Notes under the pieces: model-generated
The model's database searches: none
What the model saw: the letters and a program-made list of their open reading frames with translations, nothing else
Told to the model about the DNA's origin: nothing
Assembly: GCF_900167055.1 (NCBI RefSeq)
Contig: NZ_FUXP01000003.1
Span: 175,840-239,839, forward strand
From: Lysobacter spongiicola DSM 21749
GTDB lineage: Bacteria > Pseudomonadota > Gammaproteobacteria > Xanthomonadales > Xanthomonadaceae
Length of the DNA stretch: 64,000 nt
Reading direction: 5' to 3'
Shown: piece by piece, positions 18,913 through 27,874 of the stretch
How the letters are laid out: each line of letters starts with the position of its first letter
Position numbering within the stretch: position 1 is the first letter of the stretch
Program-made: the position numbers and the translations under genes

Positions 18913-21900
18913 TCAGCTCCTGTCCCGCAGGAACCTCGCCATGGACACCTCCCCACCCGCGGCGGCGGCCGGACCCAGCTCGGCGGCGATGTCGATGAAA
19001 CCTCGCATCACCGCCACTTCCCGCGGACTCCGGTTGAGGCTGTCCCGCAGCTCGGGGTCGGCACCGGCACGAAGCAGCCATTTCACGATGCCCATCAGGC
19101 CATGCAGGGCCGCCAGGTGCAAAGGGCCGAAGCCGCGGGCGTCCTGCACGTCAAGACGCGCTTCGTGGTCCGCCAGTTGCTCCAGCCCCGCTGCCAGTAC
19201 ATCTTCATCGGCGGCGGTACCCGGTTCGGCACGCGCGCCCAGCAGCAGCAGCAACGGCGTCGCACCGGCCGATCCATCCTCGGGGTCGGTCTCCGCGCCC
19301 GCGAGCAGGAGCGTGTCGAACAGGGCGACGAGACGGGTCCGGTCGCGCGCGGAGAAGCCGAACATGGCGGCGCAATGCAATGGCGTGCGCCCCTGTTCGT
19401 CCACGGCATGGACGTCGGCCCCGGCCGCAAGCAGGCGCGCCACCAGGTCGGGGAGGCCCAGGGCAGCCGCCACCATCAATACGGTGACGCCACCCGGCAA
19501 GCGCTGCTCAAGCTCGGCGCCCGCCGCCAGCAGCCGGTCGACGATCTCCGCGTGCCGCATGCTGACGGCCGCGGACAGCGCGGTGGCACCCGATTCCGCC
19601 GCGACCGTCGGATCCGCACGGCGCGCCAGCAGCAGGTCCACCACCGCCCGGTGGCCACCTCCGGCCGCACGCAGCAGGGCGGTGCAACCCTGGGCATCCA
19701 TCGCGTCGGGCGACAGGCCCAGGTCGAGCAGGCGGCGCACGGCGTCGGCATCACCGACGATGGCGGCCGCCGGCACGTCGGAGGCCTGGAGCGGCCGGCC
19801 CGGCAGCGGCCAGCCGCGCCAGTCCAGCCAGTCCGCGAGGTCGCGGCGCCCCGTCGACAACGCCACGCCCAGCGGTGTCTGTCCATCGGCCGCCAGCAGG
19901 CCGGGAGAGGCGCCCCGGGCGATCAATCTCTTGAGCATGTCCTGGCGACCCAGGGCGGCCGCCAGGTGGAGCGCGCTCATCCCGTGGCTGTCGCGGACAT
20001 CGAGTGCGACGCCCGCCTGCAACAGCCGATCGAGCAGTTGCGACCAGCCCAGCCGGACCGCCAGCGTCAACGGCAGGTCGCCTGCGGCCGTCGCGCCGAA
20101 AGGGTCGGCACCACGATCCAGCAGTTCGACCGCGAGGCCTTCGCAGGCGCGTCCGCCCTGCTCGCCGCTCGCGCAGGCGGCCAGGAACCGGGCCAATCCA
20201 CCGCGCCCCGCCGGGGACACCGCGGCATCCAGCAGCGCCCTCAGCGACGGCACGGCGCGTGGCCCCGTGCCCAGCAGGAGTTCCATCGGCGTCCGGCCCG
20301 AGCCGTCACGGACTTCGGGGTCGGCGCCGCGCGCGAGCAGCCATTCGATCTGGTGCGGAGGCACCAGTGCCTCCTGGTCGTGCATCAGCGCGCCGAGTTC
20401 GCGGGGGCCGAGCAGTGCGGCCACGGCGTCGAGCGCATGCTCGCGCCCTTCCCCGAGTCCCTCGCGCAGGATGGCCGCCGGGGCGCGGTCGGCCATCGCC
20501 CGCTCGTCCCCGTCCACGCCCGACAGCGACCCGGGCATCGGGTGATTCGCGTCCAGAATCGCGACCAGCGACCAGCGCCCGGCCGCTGCCGCAAGTTCGA
20601 GCGCCCGCTTGCCTTCGTGGTCGCGCTGCTCCGGGTCGATCCCCAGCGCGAGCAGGCGCTCCACCAGCGGGGGCGCGACGCCCTCCGCCATGCAGGCAAG
20701 CATCAGCGGCGTGCGCCCCTCCTGGTCCGGCCCGACCACAGCGGGCACGCGGGCTCCCTCCGCCTCGAGCAACAGCTCCAGCACCCGCGAATGGCCCGCG
20801 CGTGCCGCTTCGTGGACCGGCGTGGAACCGGCTCCGTCGGGGGTGGCGACGTCGGCTCCGGCGGACAACAGGGCAGTGGCGATGTCCACATGGCCGGCGA
20901 GCGACGCTTCGTGCAATGCCGTCCGCCCGCTCTCGCTGGTGGCTCCCACCCTGGCCTTGAACTTGAGCAGCAGGGCGACGCCGGCAGGATCGTCATCTTC
21001 GCCGCCGGCCGCGGCCAGCAGCGCCGGCTTTCCGCCCACGGGCTCGGGACGGGCGCCGCGCTCGAGCAGGAAGCGCGCAAGCCGCCAGTTGCCGGCAGCG
21101 CAGGCCACGCCGAGCGGTGCGAGACCTTCATGGTTGAGCGACTCGAGCTCCGCGGCAGCGTCGCGCAGCAGGGCGGCGACACCGGGATCGGAACTGCGGG
21201 CGGCAAAGTGCAACGGCGTATTGCCGTCGGCATCGGTGGCACGGGGGTCGGCGCCGTTGGCCAGCAACGTCATGACGGCGTCCGGCCGTCCGTGCCAGCT
21301 GTCGCGCGTGGCGGCCAGCAGCGGGGTGAGGCCGGCATGGCGGATGTTGAGGTCGACGCCCCGGGCGATCAGGCCACGCAGCAGCCGCAGATCCGGCAAT
21401 ACCGCCGCGAGCGCCGCGAGGCTGCGCTGGTCACGATCAGCGGCCGGGGGCATCGCGTGCGGATCGGCTCCGGCCTCGATCAGCTCCAGCGCGCGCTCGA
21501 CCCGCCCGCTGCGCGCGGCTTCATACAGATCGGGTTCGAGCGGCTCGCTGGGGGCGCGCACGACATCGGCCACGGCGTCCGGCACCGGCCCCACCGGCTC
21601 GATAGCGGCCACGGGAGCAGCCGGCAGCACCTCCGGGACCGTCGCCCCGGCAGGGTCGACCGCATCCTCCGCACTCTCCTCGTAGAGATATTCCAGTGCC
21701 TGCGCCGGCATCACCTGCTGCAGCCACACGTGGAGACCCGCCGACCCCAGCAGCAAGGCCAACGCGACCAGCCACCGGACCGGCGCCGCCAGCAGGCCGG
21801 GCCACGCCAGCGCCACCACCAGGCCACACACCGCGGCCACGGCCACGGCCACGCCCAACCCGCGCCAGGCGCCTGGTTCGAGCCCGCCCAGCGCGCGGCG

Positions 21901-22299
21901 ATGGTCCCCCAGTGCGCCGCCATCCCGCTCCAGTCCCTGCCACACCGGCCACCAGCGCCACAGCACCAGCAGCGAAACGCCTACGACGGTACTCAGACCG
22001 AGCGCGGCCAGCAGTGAACCGCTGTCGACCAGTGCGGACAGCGGCCACGACACGACGAGCCCGAACCCGGCCACGGCCACGGCCCACAGGATCGCAACGG
22101 GAGGCAGCTCCCGCCGCAGGCGGACATGGTCCGGCACCTCTCGCTTGCGCCGGTACCGCGCCGCCAGGGCCAGCAGGGGCTGGCACAGTGTCCCGGCCAG
22201 CGCAGCCACCCAGCCACCCAGGCCGGCGAGCAGGGCCAGTCCGGCCGCAATGGCGGCGAGCACCGCAAGCGGCCATCGTGCGGGCGTCGGATCAGCCAT
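18913..22299 (-). CDS. Large ankyrin-repeat protein with N-terminal membrane domain
   Basis: A 1128-residue protein. Residues 1-215 contain five or six hydrophobic helices (WPLAVLAAIAAGLALLAGLG, then ILWAVAVAGFGLVVSWPL and later VRWLVALALLLGSAGLHVWL). The rest is a long array of ankyrin repeats of about 33 residues with the usual GxTPLHxA core (GNTPLHFAARSSDPGVAALL, GRTALHEASLAGHVDIATAL, GMSALHLAAALGRQDMLKRL). Some repeats are replaced by degenerate segments. Ankyrin arrays mediate protein binding, here presumably on the cytoplasmic face of the inner membrane; partners are unknown. Its start overlaps the ycgL 3' end by 8 bases and it shares a divergent spacer with a tssA-like gene. It is convergent with the Kef gene. 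Confidence 0.85.
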   Translation of the reverse strand: MADPTPARWPLAVLAAIAAGLALLAGLGGWVAALAGTLCQPLLALAARYRRKREVPDHVRLRRELPPVAILWAVAVAGFGLVVSWPLSALVDSGSLLAALGLSTVVGVSLLVLWRWWPVWQGLERDGGALGDHRRALGGLEPGAWRGLGVAVAVAAVCGLVVALAWPGLLAAPVRWLVALALLLGSAGLHVWLQQVMPAQALEYLYEESAEDAVDPAGATVPEVLPAAPVAAIEPVGPVPDAVADVVRAPSEPLEPDLYEAARSGRVERALELIEAGADPHAMPPAADRDQRSLAALAAVLPDLRLLRGLIARGVDLNIRHAGLTPLLAATRDSWHGRPDAVMTLLANGADPRATDADGNTPLHFAARSSDPGVAALLRDAAAELESLNHEGLAPLGVACAAGNWRLARFLLERGARPEPVGGKPALLAAAGGEDDDPAGVALLLKFKARVGATSESGRTALHEASLAGHVDIATALLSAGADVATPDGAGSTPVHEAARAGHSRVLELLLEAEGARVPAVVGPDQEGRTPLMLACMAEGVAPPLVERLLALGIDPEQRDHEGKRALELAAAAGRWSLVAILDANHPMPGSLSGVDGDERAMADRAPAAILREGLGEGREHALDAVAALLGPRELGALMHDQEALVPPHQIEWLLARGADPEVRDGSGRTPMELLLGTGPRAVPSLRALLDAAVSPAGRGGLARFLAACASGEQGGRACEGLAVELLDRGADPFGATAAGDLPLTLAVRLGWSQLLDRLLQAGVALDVRDSHGMSALHLAAALGRQDMLKRLIARGASPGLLAADGQTPLGVALSTGRRDLADWLDWRGWPLPGRPLQASDVPAAAIVGDADAVRRLLDLGLSPDAMDAQGCTALLRAAGGGHRAVVDLLLARRADPTVAAESGATALSAAVSMRHAEIVDRLLAAGAELEQRLPGGVTVLMVAAALGLPDLVARLLAAGADVHAVDEQGRTPLHCAAMFGFSARDRTRLVALFDTLLLAGAETDPEDGSAGATPLLLLLGARAEPGTAADEDVLAAGLEQLADHEARLDVQDARGFGPLHLAALHGLMGIVKWLLRAGADPELRDSLNRSPREVAVMRGFIDIAAELGPAAAAGGEVSMARFLRDRS

Positions 22300-22561
22300 C
22301 GGTACCCCAGTCGGAAGTCATCGGGTCCGACATCGTCGGCGGCATCTGCAGGTGGTAGCCACGCGCGGCCAGGTTGGTCCTCACCACCTGCGCGTCGGAG
22401 CGCGCCAGCTTCCGCTCCGGCGTCACTGCCAGTTCCATGACGAACTGCAGCGTTCCCAGCGGCAGGCGCACGGACTCGGGCACGCGCTCGAAGTCGTCGC
22501 GCGCCGCCAGGAACACATAGGTGTCGGGCTTGCGGATGCTCTTGTAGACGTACGCTTGCAT
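22292..22561 (-). CDS. YcgL domain-containing protein
   Basis: An 89-residue small protein of the YcgL family, conserved in gammaproteobacteria and of unknown biochemical role. The start ATG at 22561 gives the family's typical MQAYVYKSIRKPDTYVF; the frame is open upstream to 22603 without family match. The core continues FERVPESVRLPLGTLQFVME and ends LAARGYHLQMPP. Its last codons overlap the start of the ankyrin gene by 8 bases, which implies one transcript. Confidence 0.88.
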   Translation of the reverse strand: MQAYVYKSIRKPDTYVFLAARDDFERVPESVRLPLGTLQFVMELAVTPERKLARSDAQVVRTNLAARGYHLQMPPTMSDPMTSDWGTDG

Positions 22562-22695
22562 GTGCGGCGGCCGGGAAGCGGCGCGGCGAAATAGGAGTGC
22601 CACAGCATACCCGCAGCACAGCGGCCGGCGAACACGGGCGTTCAGCCTGCGCGGCCGGCTAGAATCCCCCGACCACCGCTAAGCAATGGACTGCC

Positions 22696-23730
22696 ATGCT
22701 GGATCTGGACGATCTGCTCCTGCCTGTTTCCCAGGCCGCCCCCGCCGGGGAAGACCTGTCGTTCTCCACCGAGTACGACGCCATCCTTGAAGCCCGCCGC
22801 GCCGACGATCCCTCGCTGGAACAGGGCGAGTGGGTCACCGATCTCAAGACCGCCGACTGGGCGTTGGTCGAGCGGCAGTGCGCGGCGCTGCTGCGGCAAC
22901 GGAGCAAGGACCTGCGCCTTGCCGGATGGTGGGCCGAAGCCCGTGCCCGCCAGCATGGCGTGGCCGGCATCCTCGATGGATACCGGCTGTTTGCCGCGCT
23001 TTGCGGCACGTGGTGGGACGAGCTGTATCCACTGATCGAGGAGGGCGACGCCGAGCAGCGTATCGGCCAGCTGGACTGGCTGGTCTCCCACTCCGGGGAA
23101 TGGCTGCGCCGGGCACCGCTGACGCGTGCCGCAGGAGGCAGCCACGGCCTCGCCGATTTCGAGGCGGCCAGCAGTGCCGTCGGCGGCTCCCAAGACACCC
23201 CCTCGCCCGAAGACCTGGAAGCAGCCCGCCGCGAAACCCCATACGCCTTCTACGCAGAGTTGCTGGCGCTCCTGCCAGCGTGCGCGGCCGCCCTGGAGGA
23301 ACTGGAACAGGTGGTGGATGCGCGGCTCGGGCAGGAAGGCCCCAGCTTCACCCCGTTGCGCGACCAACTGGAGCGCGTCTCCGCCACCGCACGCAGGCTG
23401 GGCGGGAGCGCCGGCGTACCGGCCCTCCCGGCGGAAAGTGGTGCGGCGACCCCGCTGCCCGCCAATCCTGCGGCGCCCCCCGCACCGGTGCTCGCGGCGC
23501 CCCCGACAGGCGAACCGGCCAGCAGGCGCGAGGCCATTGCCCAGTTGCGCCGGGTCGCGGAATTCTTCCGGCGCACCGAGCCGCACAGCCCGGTGGCCTA
23601 TCTCGCGGACAAGGCCGCGAACTGGGGCGAGATGCCCCTGCACGCCTGGCTCAAGCAGGTGATCAAGGACGAACAGACACTGGAGCGCATGGAAGAAATG
23701 CTGGACCTGGCGCGCGAACGCGAGCACTGA
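22696..23730 (+). CDS. TssA-like protein (ImpA N-terminal domain), orphan
   Basis: A 344-residue protein that starts with the ImpA/TssA N-terminal domain (LLLPVSQAAPAGEDLSFSTEYD, then LRLAGWWAEARARQHGVAGI and FAALCGTWWDELYP). In type VI secretion TssA binds the baseplate and sheath. Residues about 230-275 are an Ala/Pro linker, and the C-terminal part (REAIAQLRRVAEFFRRTEPH, then AWLKQVIKDEQTLERMEEML) resembles the short C-terminal domain of some TssA forms. No other T6SS gene is in the window, so it is an orphan here or serves a distant cluster. It is divergent from ycgL. Before the island entered, xthA began 40 bases after its stop. Confidence 0.8.
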   Translation: MLDLDDLLLPVSQAAPAGEDLSFSTEYDAILEARRADDPSLEQGEWVTDLKTADWALVERQCAALLRQRSKDLRLAGWWAEARARQHGVAGILDGYRLFAALCGTWWDELYPLIEEGDAEQRIGQLDWLVSHSGEWLRRAPLTRAAGGSHGLADFEAASSAVGGSQDTPSPEDLEAARRETPYAFYAELLALLPACAAALEELEQVVDARLGQEGPSFTPLRDQLERVSATARRLGGSAGVPALPAESGAATPLPANPAAPPAPVLAAPPTGEPASRREAIAQLRRVAEFFRRTEPHSPVAYLADKAANWGEMPLHAWLKQVIKDEQTLERMEEMLDLAREREH

Positions 23731-23766
23731 CCCTGGCCAGGCCCGGCAGCCGGCCGGCTAGACTGT

Positions 23767-23790
23767 CCACATGAAAATCGCCAGCTGGAA
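23767..23790 (+). repeat. attL (24-bp core of the island)
   Basis: Left copy of the 24-bp direct repeat. It keeps the original ATG of xthA, but after the seventh codon the island sequence gives Val-His-stop, leaving a nine-codon remnant (23771-23800, MKIASWNVH). Confidence 0.9.
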
Positions 23791-23912
23791 TGTTCATTGA
23801 CGACCCCAGCAATTCCAAGTCATCCCGGAACTCAGTTTATCTCCTTTTTATTTCAATGACTTAGGTAGGAACTCGTCCCAGTGGAGCTCAGCTCGTCCCA
23901 CGACGTGCCAAG

Positions 23913-23942
23913 TTTTGTGGGGGTATCGCTGGGGGTATGCTG
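23913..23942 (+). repeat. Arm-like GGGGGTA double motif, left end
   Basis: Two GGGGGTA motifs in tandem (GGGGGTATCGCTGGGGGTA) preceded by TTTTGT. The right end of the island carries the same 19-base block with two transitions. It lies between attL and the integrase gene and is a plausible integrase arm-binding site; the role is inferred. Confidence 0.6.
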
Positions 23943-23967
23943 AAGCCCCGATGCTGATACTTCGTCC

Positions 23968-25155
23968 ATGCTTACTGCTGTCCAGATCAAGGCTGCCAAG
24001 CCCACAGCCAAGGCCTACAAACTCTCCGATAGCCATGGGCTCTACCTGCTGGTACAGCCCAAAGGCGGGAAGCTGTGGCGGTACAAGTTCCGGCTTGGCG
24101 GCGTCGAAGGGCTTGATGCTTTGGGGCGGTACCCTGAGGTCGGCCTTGCAGAAGCTCGGCAGAGCCATGCCGAGTCAAGGCGCCTGGTAGCGCAGGGGAT
24201 CAACCCGGTCCTCGCCAGGAGAGACCGGAAGCAGGCGCTGATCCAAGCTCAGCTGGTGCGGGAAAGGGGCTCGTTTGCAGCCGTTGCAAGTGACTGGTGC
24301 GCCGCAACGGTGCATGGCTTACGTAAAACGACGCGCGAGCAGCGCGAGCGGGAGATACGCAACGACCTGCTTCCCAAGCTCAAGAGTCGCCCCATCAAGG
24401 ACATCACCCGGGTCGAGATCACGGCGCTGCTGAAGTCGGTTGAGAAGCGTGCGCCGGAAGTGGCTCGCAACGTGCGCAACTACCTATGGTGCATCTTCGA
24501 ATACGCCATCGACACTGGATTGATCGTAGCCAATCCTGTTCCTTCAGTTCGAGTACTCAAGAAGCGGGACAAGAAGAACCACCCTGCACTTCCTTCCTCG
24601 ATGATCGGCGAGTTCATCAAGCAGCTGGATGACCGGTCCCGAATCAATGAGCACACCCGCATCGCCATGCTGTTGGTGATGCTCACCGCTTGCCGGAAGT
24701 CCGAAGTCATTGGTGGCAAGTGGAGCGAAGTCGATATGGAGACGGGGGAGTGGGAGATTCCTGCCGAGCGCATGAAGTCCAAACGTCCGCACTGGATACC
24801 TCTTTCGTCGCAAGCACTGCGATTGCTGCACGAGCTACGAAAGTTGCTTCCCGTGGGGCAAGAGCTCCTGTTCCCCAATCGCCGTGATCCCAAGCGCCCG
24901 ATGGCCAACCGCAGCTTGAACGCTGTGATGGATCGGCTGGGCTACAGCAGCATCGGCACACCCCACGGCATGCGAGCGGTATTCAGCACGCACTTCAACG
25001 GCATCAATGCCAACGTTGACGTCATCGAGCTGTGCCTGGCACACGCGCCTATGAGCAAGACCCGCGCGGCCTACAACCGACACCTATACAAGGTCGAGCG
25101 CCGGGAAATGCTGCAGGAATGGGCCGACCACTTGGACTTGCTACGCAAGAGCTAA
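23968..25155 (+). CDS. P4-type tyrosine integrase (DUF4102 N-terminal domain)
   Basis: A 395-residue site-specific recombinase that most likely inserted this island. The N-terminal arm-binding DUF4102 domain (KLSDSHGLYLLVQPKGGKLW, LGRYPEVGLAEAR) is followed by a SAM-like core-binding domain. The catalytic domain has Arg243 (TACRKSEV), a Lys near 270, His333 and Arg336 (HGMR), His359 (LAHAP) and a C-terminal Tyr (Tyr369). P4-type integrases usually use tRNA genes, whereas here the attachment core is in the protein gene xthA. The gene sits next to attL and reads into the island. Confidence 0.95.
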   Translation: MLTAVQIKAAKPTAKAYKLSDSHGLYLLVQPKGGKLWRYKFRLGGVEGLDALGRYPEVGLAEARQSHAESRRLVAQGINPVLARRDRKQALIQAQLVRERGSFAAVASDWCAATVHGLRKTTREQREREIRNDLLPKLKSRPIKDITRVEITALLKSVEKRAPEVARNVRNYLWCIFEYAIDTGLIVANPVPSVRVLKKRDKKNHPALPSSMIGEFIKQLDDRSRINEHTRIAMLLVMLTACRKSEVIGGKWSEVDMETGEWEIPAERMKSKRPHWIPLSSQALRLLHELRKLLPVGQELLFPNRRDPKRPMANRSLNAVMDRLGYSSIGTPHGMRAVFSTHFNGINANVDVIELCLAHAPMSKTRAAYNRHLYKVERREMLQEWADHLDLLRKS

Positions 25156-25391
25156 TACGCCGACGGCGTGGGATGAGGCGTTGCAGTCAGCCGTCTGGCA
25201 CGGAAGACATGACGTCTCCTGATGTTCTGCCACTGCGACATTGTGCGTAGGGAAAGCGCTTGCACTAGAACAGGTCCTCGTCGCTTCCCCCTCGCTACTA
25301 ACTTTCATCGCAGAGCGCGCGTGGTTTCCTCGTTACACCCCCAATCACTCGACGCCGTCGCTTGATGATGGGTGGTGAGCCCGGAGGAAAC

Positions 25392-25568
25392 ATGGAACGC
25401 CAGCCACGCCGTAAGCACCACCGACCGCGAGAGCCCGCCAACGTCCTTGACGCTCTTCGGGCGGGAGTCCGCGCAGCGGTGCATGACTTCTTCGAGCCTT
25501 CGCTATTGCTGCTCCAGACGGCCGGCAAAGCCATTCGCTGGGCGTGGCGTTGGCTAGTCCGGCGCTGA
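25392..25568 (+). CDS. Small hypothetical basic protein
   Basis: A 58-residue protein starting MERQPRRKHHRPREPANVLD and ending KAIRWAWRWLVRR. The ATG at 25392 has GGAGGA six bases before it, which supports translation; the frame is open upstream to 25362 but lacks a comparable site. It has a basic N-terminus and an amphipathic, Trp-rich C-terminus (LLLLQTAGKAIRWAWRWL) that could lie on a membrane. Not recognised. The 236 bases between the integrase stop and this start hold no other gene that I can see. Confidence 0.5.
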   Translation: MERQPRRKHHRPREPANVLDALRAGVRAAVHDFFEPSLLLLQTAGKAIRWAWRWLVRR

Positions 25569-25608
25569 TCGACATCTTACCTATCGCCACACAACAACGA
25601 GGCAAATC

Positions 25609-26127
25609 GTGAACCTTCTGTTCTTCATCGACATCGTAATGACCCGTCTTTGGAAATCGGCTGCTCCCCTGCGGGTGGCCCGCGCCACCTCGAAAGCTGA
25701 CGCACTAGGTTCGGGGAACGCTGACATCGTCTTCGGCGAGGACCGGTCCGACTGGAGCTCATCCAACGACTCCGGGTACTCGCCCTCCCACGATTGGGAC
25801 TTCACCCCTATTGCAGCCGTTGATTCAAGCGATCGAACTCTCGGGGCCGTGCCTCCTGGCGAACTTCACCGAGGGACCGACATCAATCCAGCGAGCGGTT
25901 TGATCATGGTCGGAGGTGCGGCAGGCCTGGACGTGGGAGGAAATCTCTACGGCACGAGTGCAGACGATACGTACCTCTCCGGATTGGGCTGCACTGGTGC
26001 CACCTACGATTGCTTAGCCTCCTTTGACAGCTCCTCAAGTCTCGACTGCTTCTCGTCGTCAGACTGCTTCTCCAGTACGGACAGCTTCGACAGCTATGGC
26101 TCTGGCGGCTTCGGGAGTGACTGGTGA
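25609..26127 (+). CDS. Hypothetical Ser/Asp/Gly-rich protein
   Basis: A 172-residue acidic protein. The start is a GTG at 25609 with GAGGCAA upstream. The middle contains NPASGLIMVGGAAGLDVGGN followed by LYGTSADD, a pattern seen in small uncharacterised proteins of proteobacterial mobile elements as far as I recall. The end is a Ser/Asp/Cys/Phe-rich low-complexity tail (DCFSSSDCFSSTDSFDSYGS). No enzyme motif, signal peptide or helix-turn-helix is visible. It follows the small basic protein by 40 bases on the same strand and may share its transcript. Confidence 0.6.
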   Translation: MNLLFFIDIVMTRLWKSAAPLRVARATSKADALGSGNADIVFGEDRSDWSSSNDSGYSPSHDWDFTPIAAVDSSDRTLGAVPPGELHRGTDINPASGLIMVGGAAGLDVGGNLYGTSADDTYLSGLGCTGATYDCLASFDSSSSLDCFSSSDCFSSTDSFDSYGSGGFGSDW

Positions 26128-26439
26128 TGGTGGTGCGGTGTCCGCATGCGCAATGGGACCGCTTCCGAAAGTCAGCTGAAAGGTCGCTGCTCATGCATCC
26201 CAGCCTGAGTAGCAATGGTAGGGCGGAGCGGGCGGCCCACGGGCTCACATTCCCGCTAAAGATCTCTTACGTGCCGCCGATAAGGCTCTTCGCCACCGCT
26301 AAACGCAGTGACGAGCAGCTACAGCATCAGCCGGCAGGAGCGTCGCGGCGTGCGTCGGCGCTGGATCCGGCTGCACCGACAACCGTGCAGTTGGACACGC
26401 GGTATGGCTCCAATCTTGCAAAAAAAGGACATCGTTAAC
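26128..26439 (+). other. 312-bp spacer without a convincing gene
   Basis: A frame of 104 codons (26124-26438) overlaps the upstream stop but has no ribosome site, no family resemblance and an irregular composition. I regard the stretch as noncoding leader for the lipoprotein gene. No clear promoter was found. Confidence 0.4.
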
Positions 26440-27225
26440 ATGAGCAGAGCGCTTTCTTATCGCGGGGGCTTAGGCGCTCTCGCAATCATCGCGGCAACGA
26501 TGGCGGTTGGATGTACCGGCCCTCTCGACGGCAGGCTGGTCACAGGCAAAGGCTTGGATGCCTACCGCACTTCTCTCGCGCCCATGTCCGAGGCAACTGA
26601 GTTTGAACGTGAGGCTTTCGATTGGGCGGTGTCCGACTTCGACGTGGACAGGGTGCATCGCGAGTATCCGGACAGCACTCCGCGAAAGATCATTCGCGCC
26701 GAGGTTGGGAAGGTTCGGGAGACTTACCCCAAGCGCATCGAAGCACTCGAAGCGGAGGCAGAAGCTCAAGAGCCCCTGCGGGAGGAACTGCGCAAGGTCA
26801 CAGCTACTGACGCGAGGTTCTTCCTTGACAAGAACTTCTTCGGGCAGCAACCGAAAGTTACGGCTTCAATTTCGAATGGCTCCTCACTTCCGGTGAGCAG
26901 CCTGAGCTGGCAGGCCAGCCTGTACGTAAATGATGGTGCGGAGGCAGTAGCTACGTCGATCCTGTCGAACGACTATCGCAGAGACGGCGGCCTGAAGCCC
27001 GGCGATGCGTACACCGTGACCTTTACTGTGGGTTTTGTAACCGGCGACGAGCGTTGGACGACATTGGAGATTCGCAACGCAAACAGCACTCGTGTCGTTC
27101 TTGAACCCATTATTGGCAGCATTAAGGATTTCGGCAATCGCCCTTACCTCGCAACTGACGCTTCTGCTCAAGCCAGCTCTCTCAGAGCAACGCTGGAGGC
27201 CGCCGAGAAGTATGCGGAGATATGA
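26440..27225 (+). CDS. Putative lipoprotein, unknown function
   Basis: A 261-residue exported protein. The ATG at 26440 starts a signal sequence (MSRALSYRGGLGALAIIAAT) that ends in MAVGC, a slightly imperfect lipobox, so it is probably lipid-anchored at Cys24. A helical segment with many Glu/Arg follows (VGKVRETYPKRIEALEAEAE). The C-terminal half looks like a beta-sandwich (KVTASISNGSSLPVSSLSWQ, GDAYTVTFTVGFVTGDERW). I do not recognise the family with certainty. AAAAAAGGA lies before the start. It precedes a second exported protein on the same strand; both could be surface or periplasmic cargo of the island. Confidence 0.65.
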   Translation: MSRALSYRGGLGALAIIAATMAVGCTGPLDGRLVTGKGLDAYRTSLAPMSEATEFEREAFDWAVSDFDVDRVHREYPDSTPRKIIRAEVGKVRETYPKRIEALEAEAEAQEPLREELRKVTATDARFFLDKNFFGQQPKVTASISNGSSLPVSSLSWQASLYVNDGAEAVATSILSNDYRRDGGLKPGDAYTVTFTVGFVTGDERWTTLEIRNANSTRVVLEPIIGSIKDFGNRPYLATDASAQASSLRATLEAAEKYAEI

Positions 27226-27307
27226 AGCAAAGACTAGGCAGCCCGCTTGGTTGCCATACATCTACAAACGGGCCGCCAGATGGCTCCGAATCGTCGATAG
27301 GAGATAC

Positions 27308-27745
27308 ATGAAAGTACTTCGTCCCGCTCTTTTCGCATGCGTGGTCACGGCGGCCGCCCCCCTTATGGCCGCCAACCCCGTCGCACCACTTGCCATGAAT
27401 GACCTGCTAAGACTGGCGTCGACCGCTCCGCTCGAGTATCGCATGGCCGTGCATGCAGCGACTGTGATCCGTTTGTATTGCGAACCACAGCAGCAGCGCT
27501 CTGAGACAGCTCGCGCTCTCAGGACGCGACTCATTGAATGGAGGCTTGATGTAGCCATGGAGTGGATCGAAGGACACAAAATTCCCGCATCTCAGTATCT
27601 AGATGCCGCCCAGGCCATGGAGTGGAGTGTCGACCATTGGATCGCGGGCTTTGTCGCCCACGGAAGCAACGGAGCAAAGACAGGACGGCCTGAAATGTGC
27701 GCTGGGGCTATCAAAGAAGCAGAAGCTATCGTTTCTCGCGACTAG
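27308..27745 (+). CDS. Putative secreted protein, unknown function
   Basis: A 145-residue protein with a clear signal peptide (MKVLRPALFACVVTAAAPLM, cleavage near MAANP). The mature part is helical with two cysteines (RLYCEPQQQR and EMCAGAIKE) that could form a disulfide. The start ATG at 27308 has TAGGAGA upstream; the longer open frame from 27092 runs through the preceding gene and is not used. It lies 82 bases after the putative lipoprotein. Not recognised. Confidence 0.6.
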   Translation: MKVLRPALFACVVTAAAPLMAANPVAPLAMNDLLRLASTAPLEYRMAVHAATVIRLYCEPQQQRSETARALRTRLIEWRLDVAMEWIEGHKIPASQYLDAAQAMEWSVDHWIAGFVAHGSNGAKTGRPEMCAGAIKEAEAIVSRD

Positions 27746-27874
27746 TAGTTGTCCGACAGATTGTCCTAGATTGCCCCTTCGGCCCCAGATCGCGCTTTGG
27801 CCTGGCTTGCCCGGTACGCAGCTCGCGGAACGGGCATCCAACTCCGATCGGATAGTGTGGGGCTAGGGCGCCAC

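Noticed and set aside
18817..22017. 1066-codon plus-strand open frame
   Set aside because: Antisense to the ankyrin gene, whose repeats are unmistakable; the plus frame shows no domain.
23767..23800. Truncated extra copy of xthA at the left island end
   Set aside because: It is only the 24-bp attachment core plus a few bases, not a duplicated gene.
26124..26438. 104-codon frame after the Ser/Asp-rich gene
   Set aside because: No ribosome site, overlaps upstream stop, no coherent composition.
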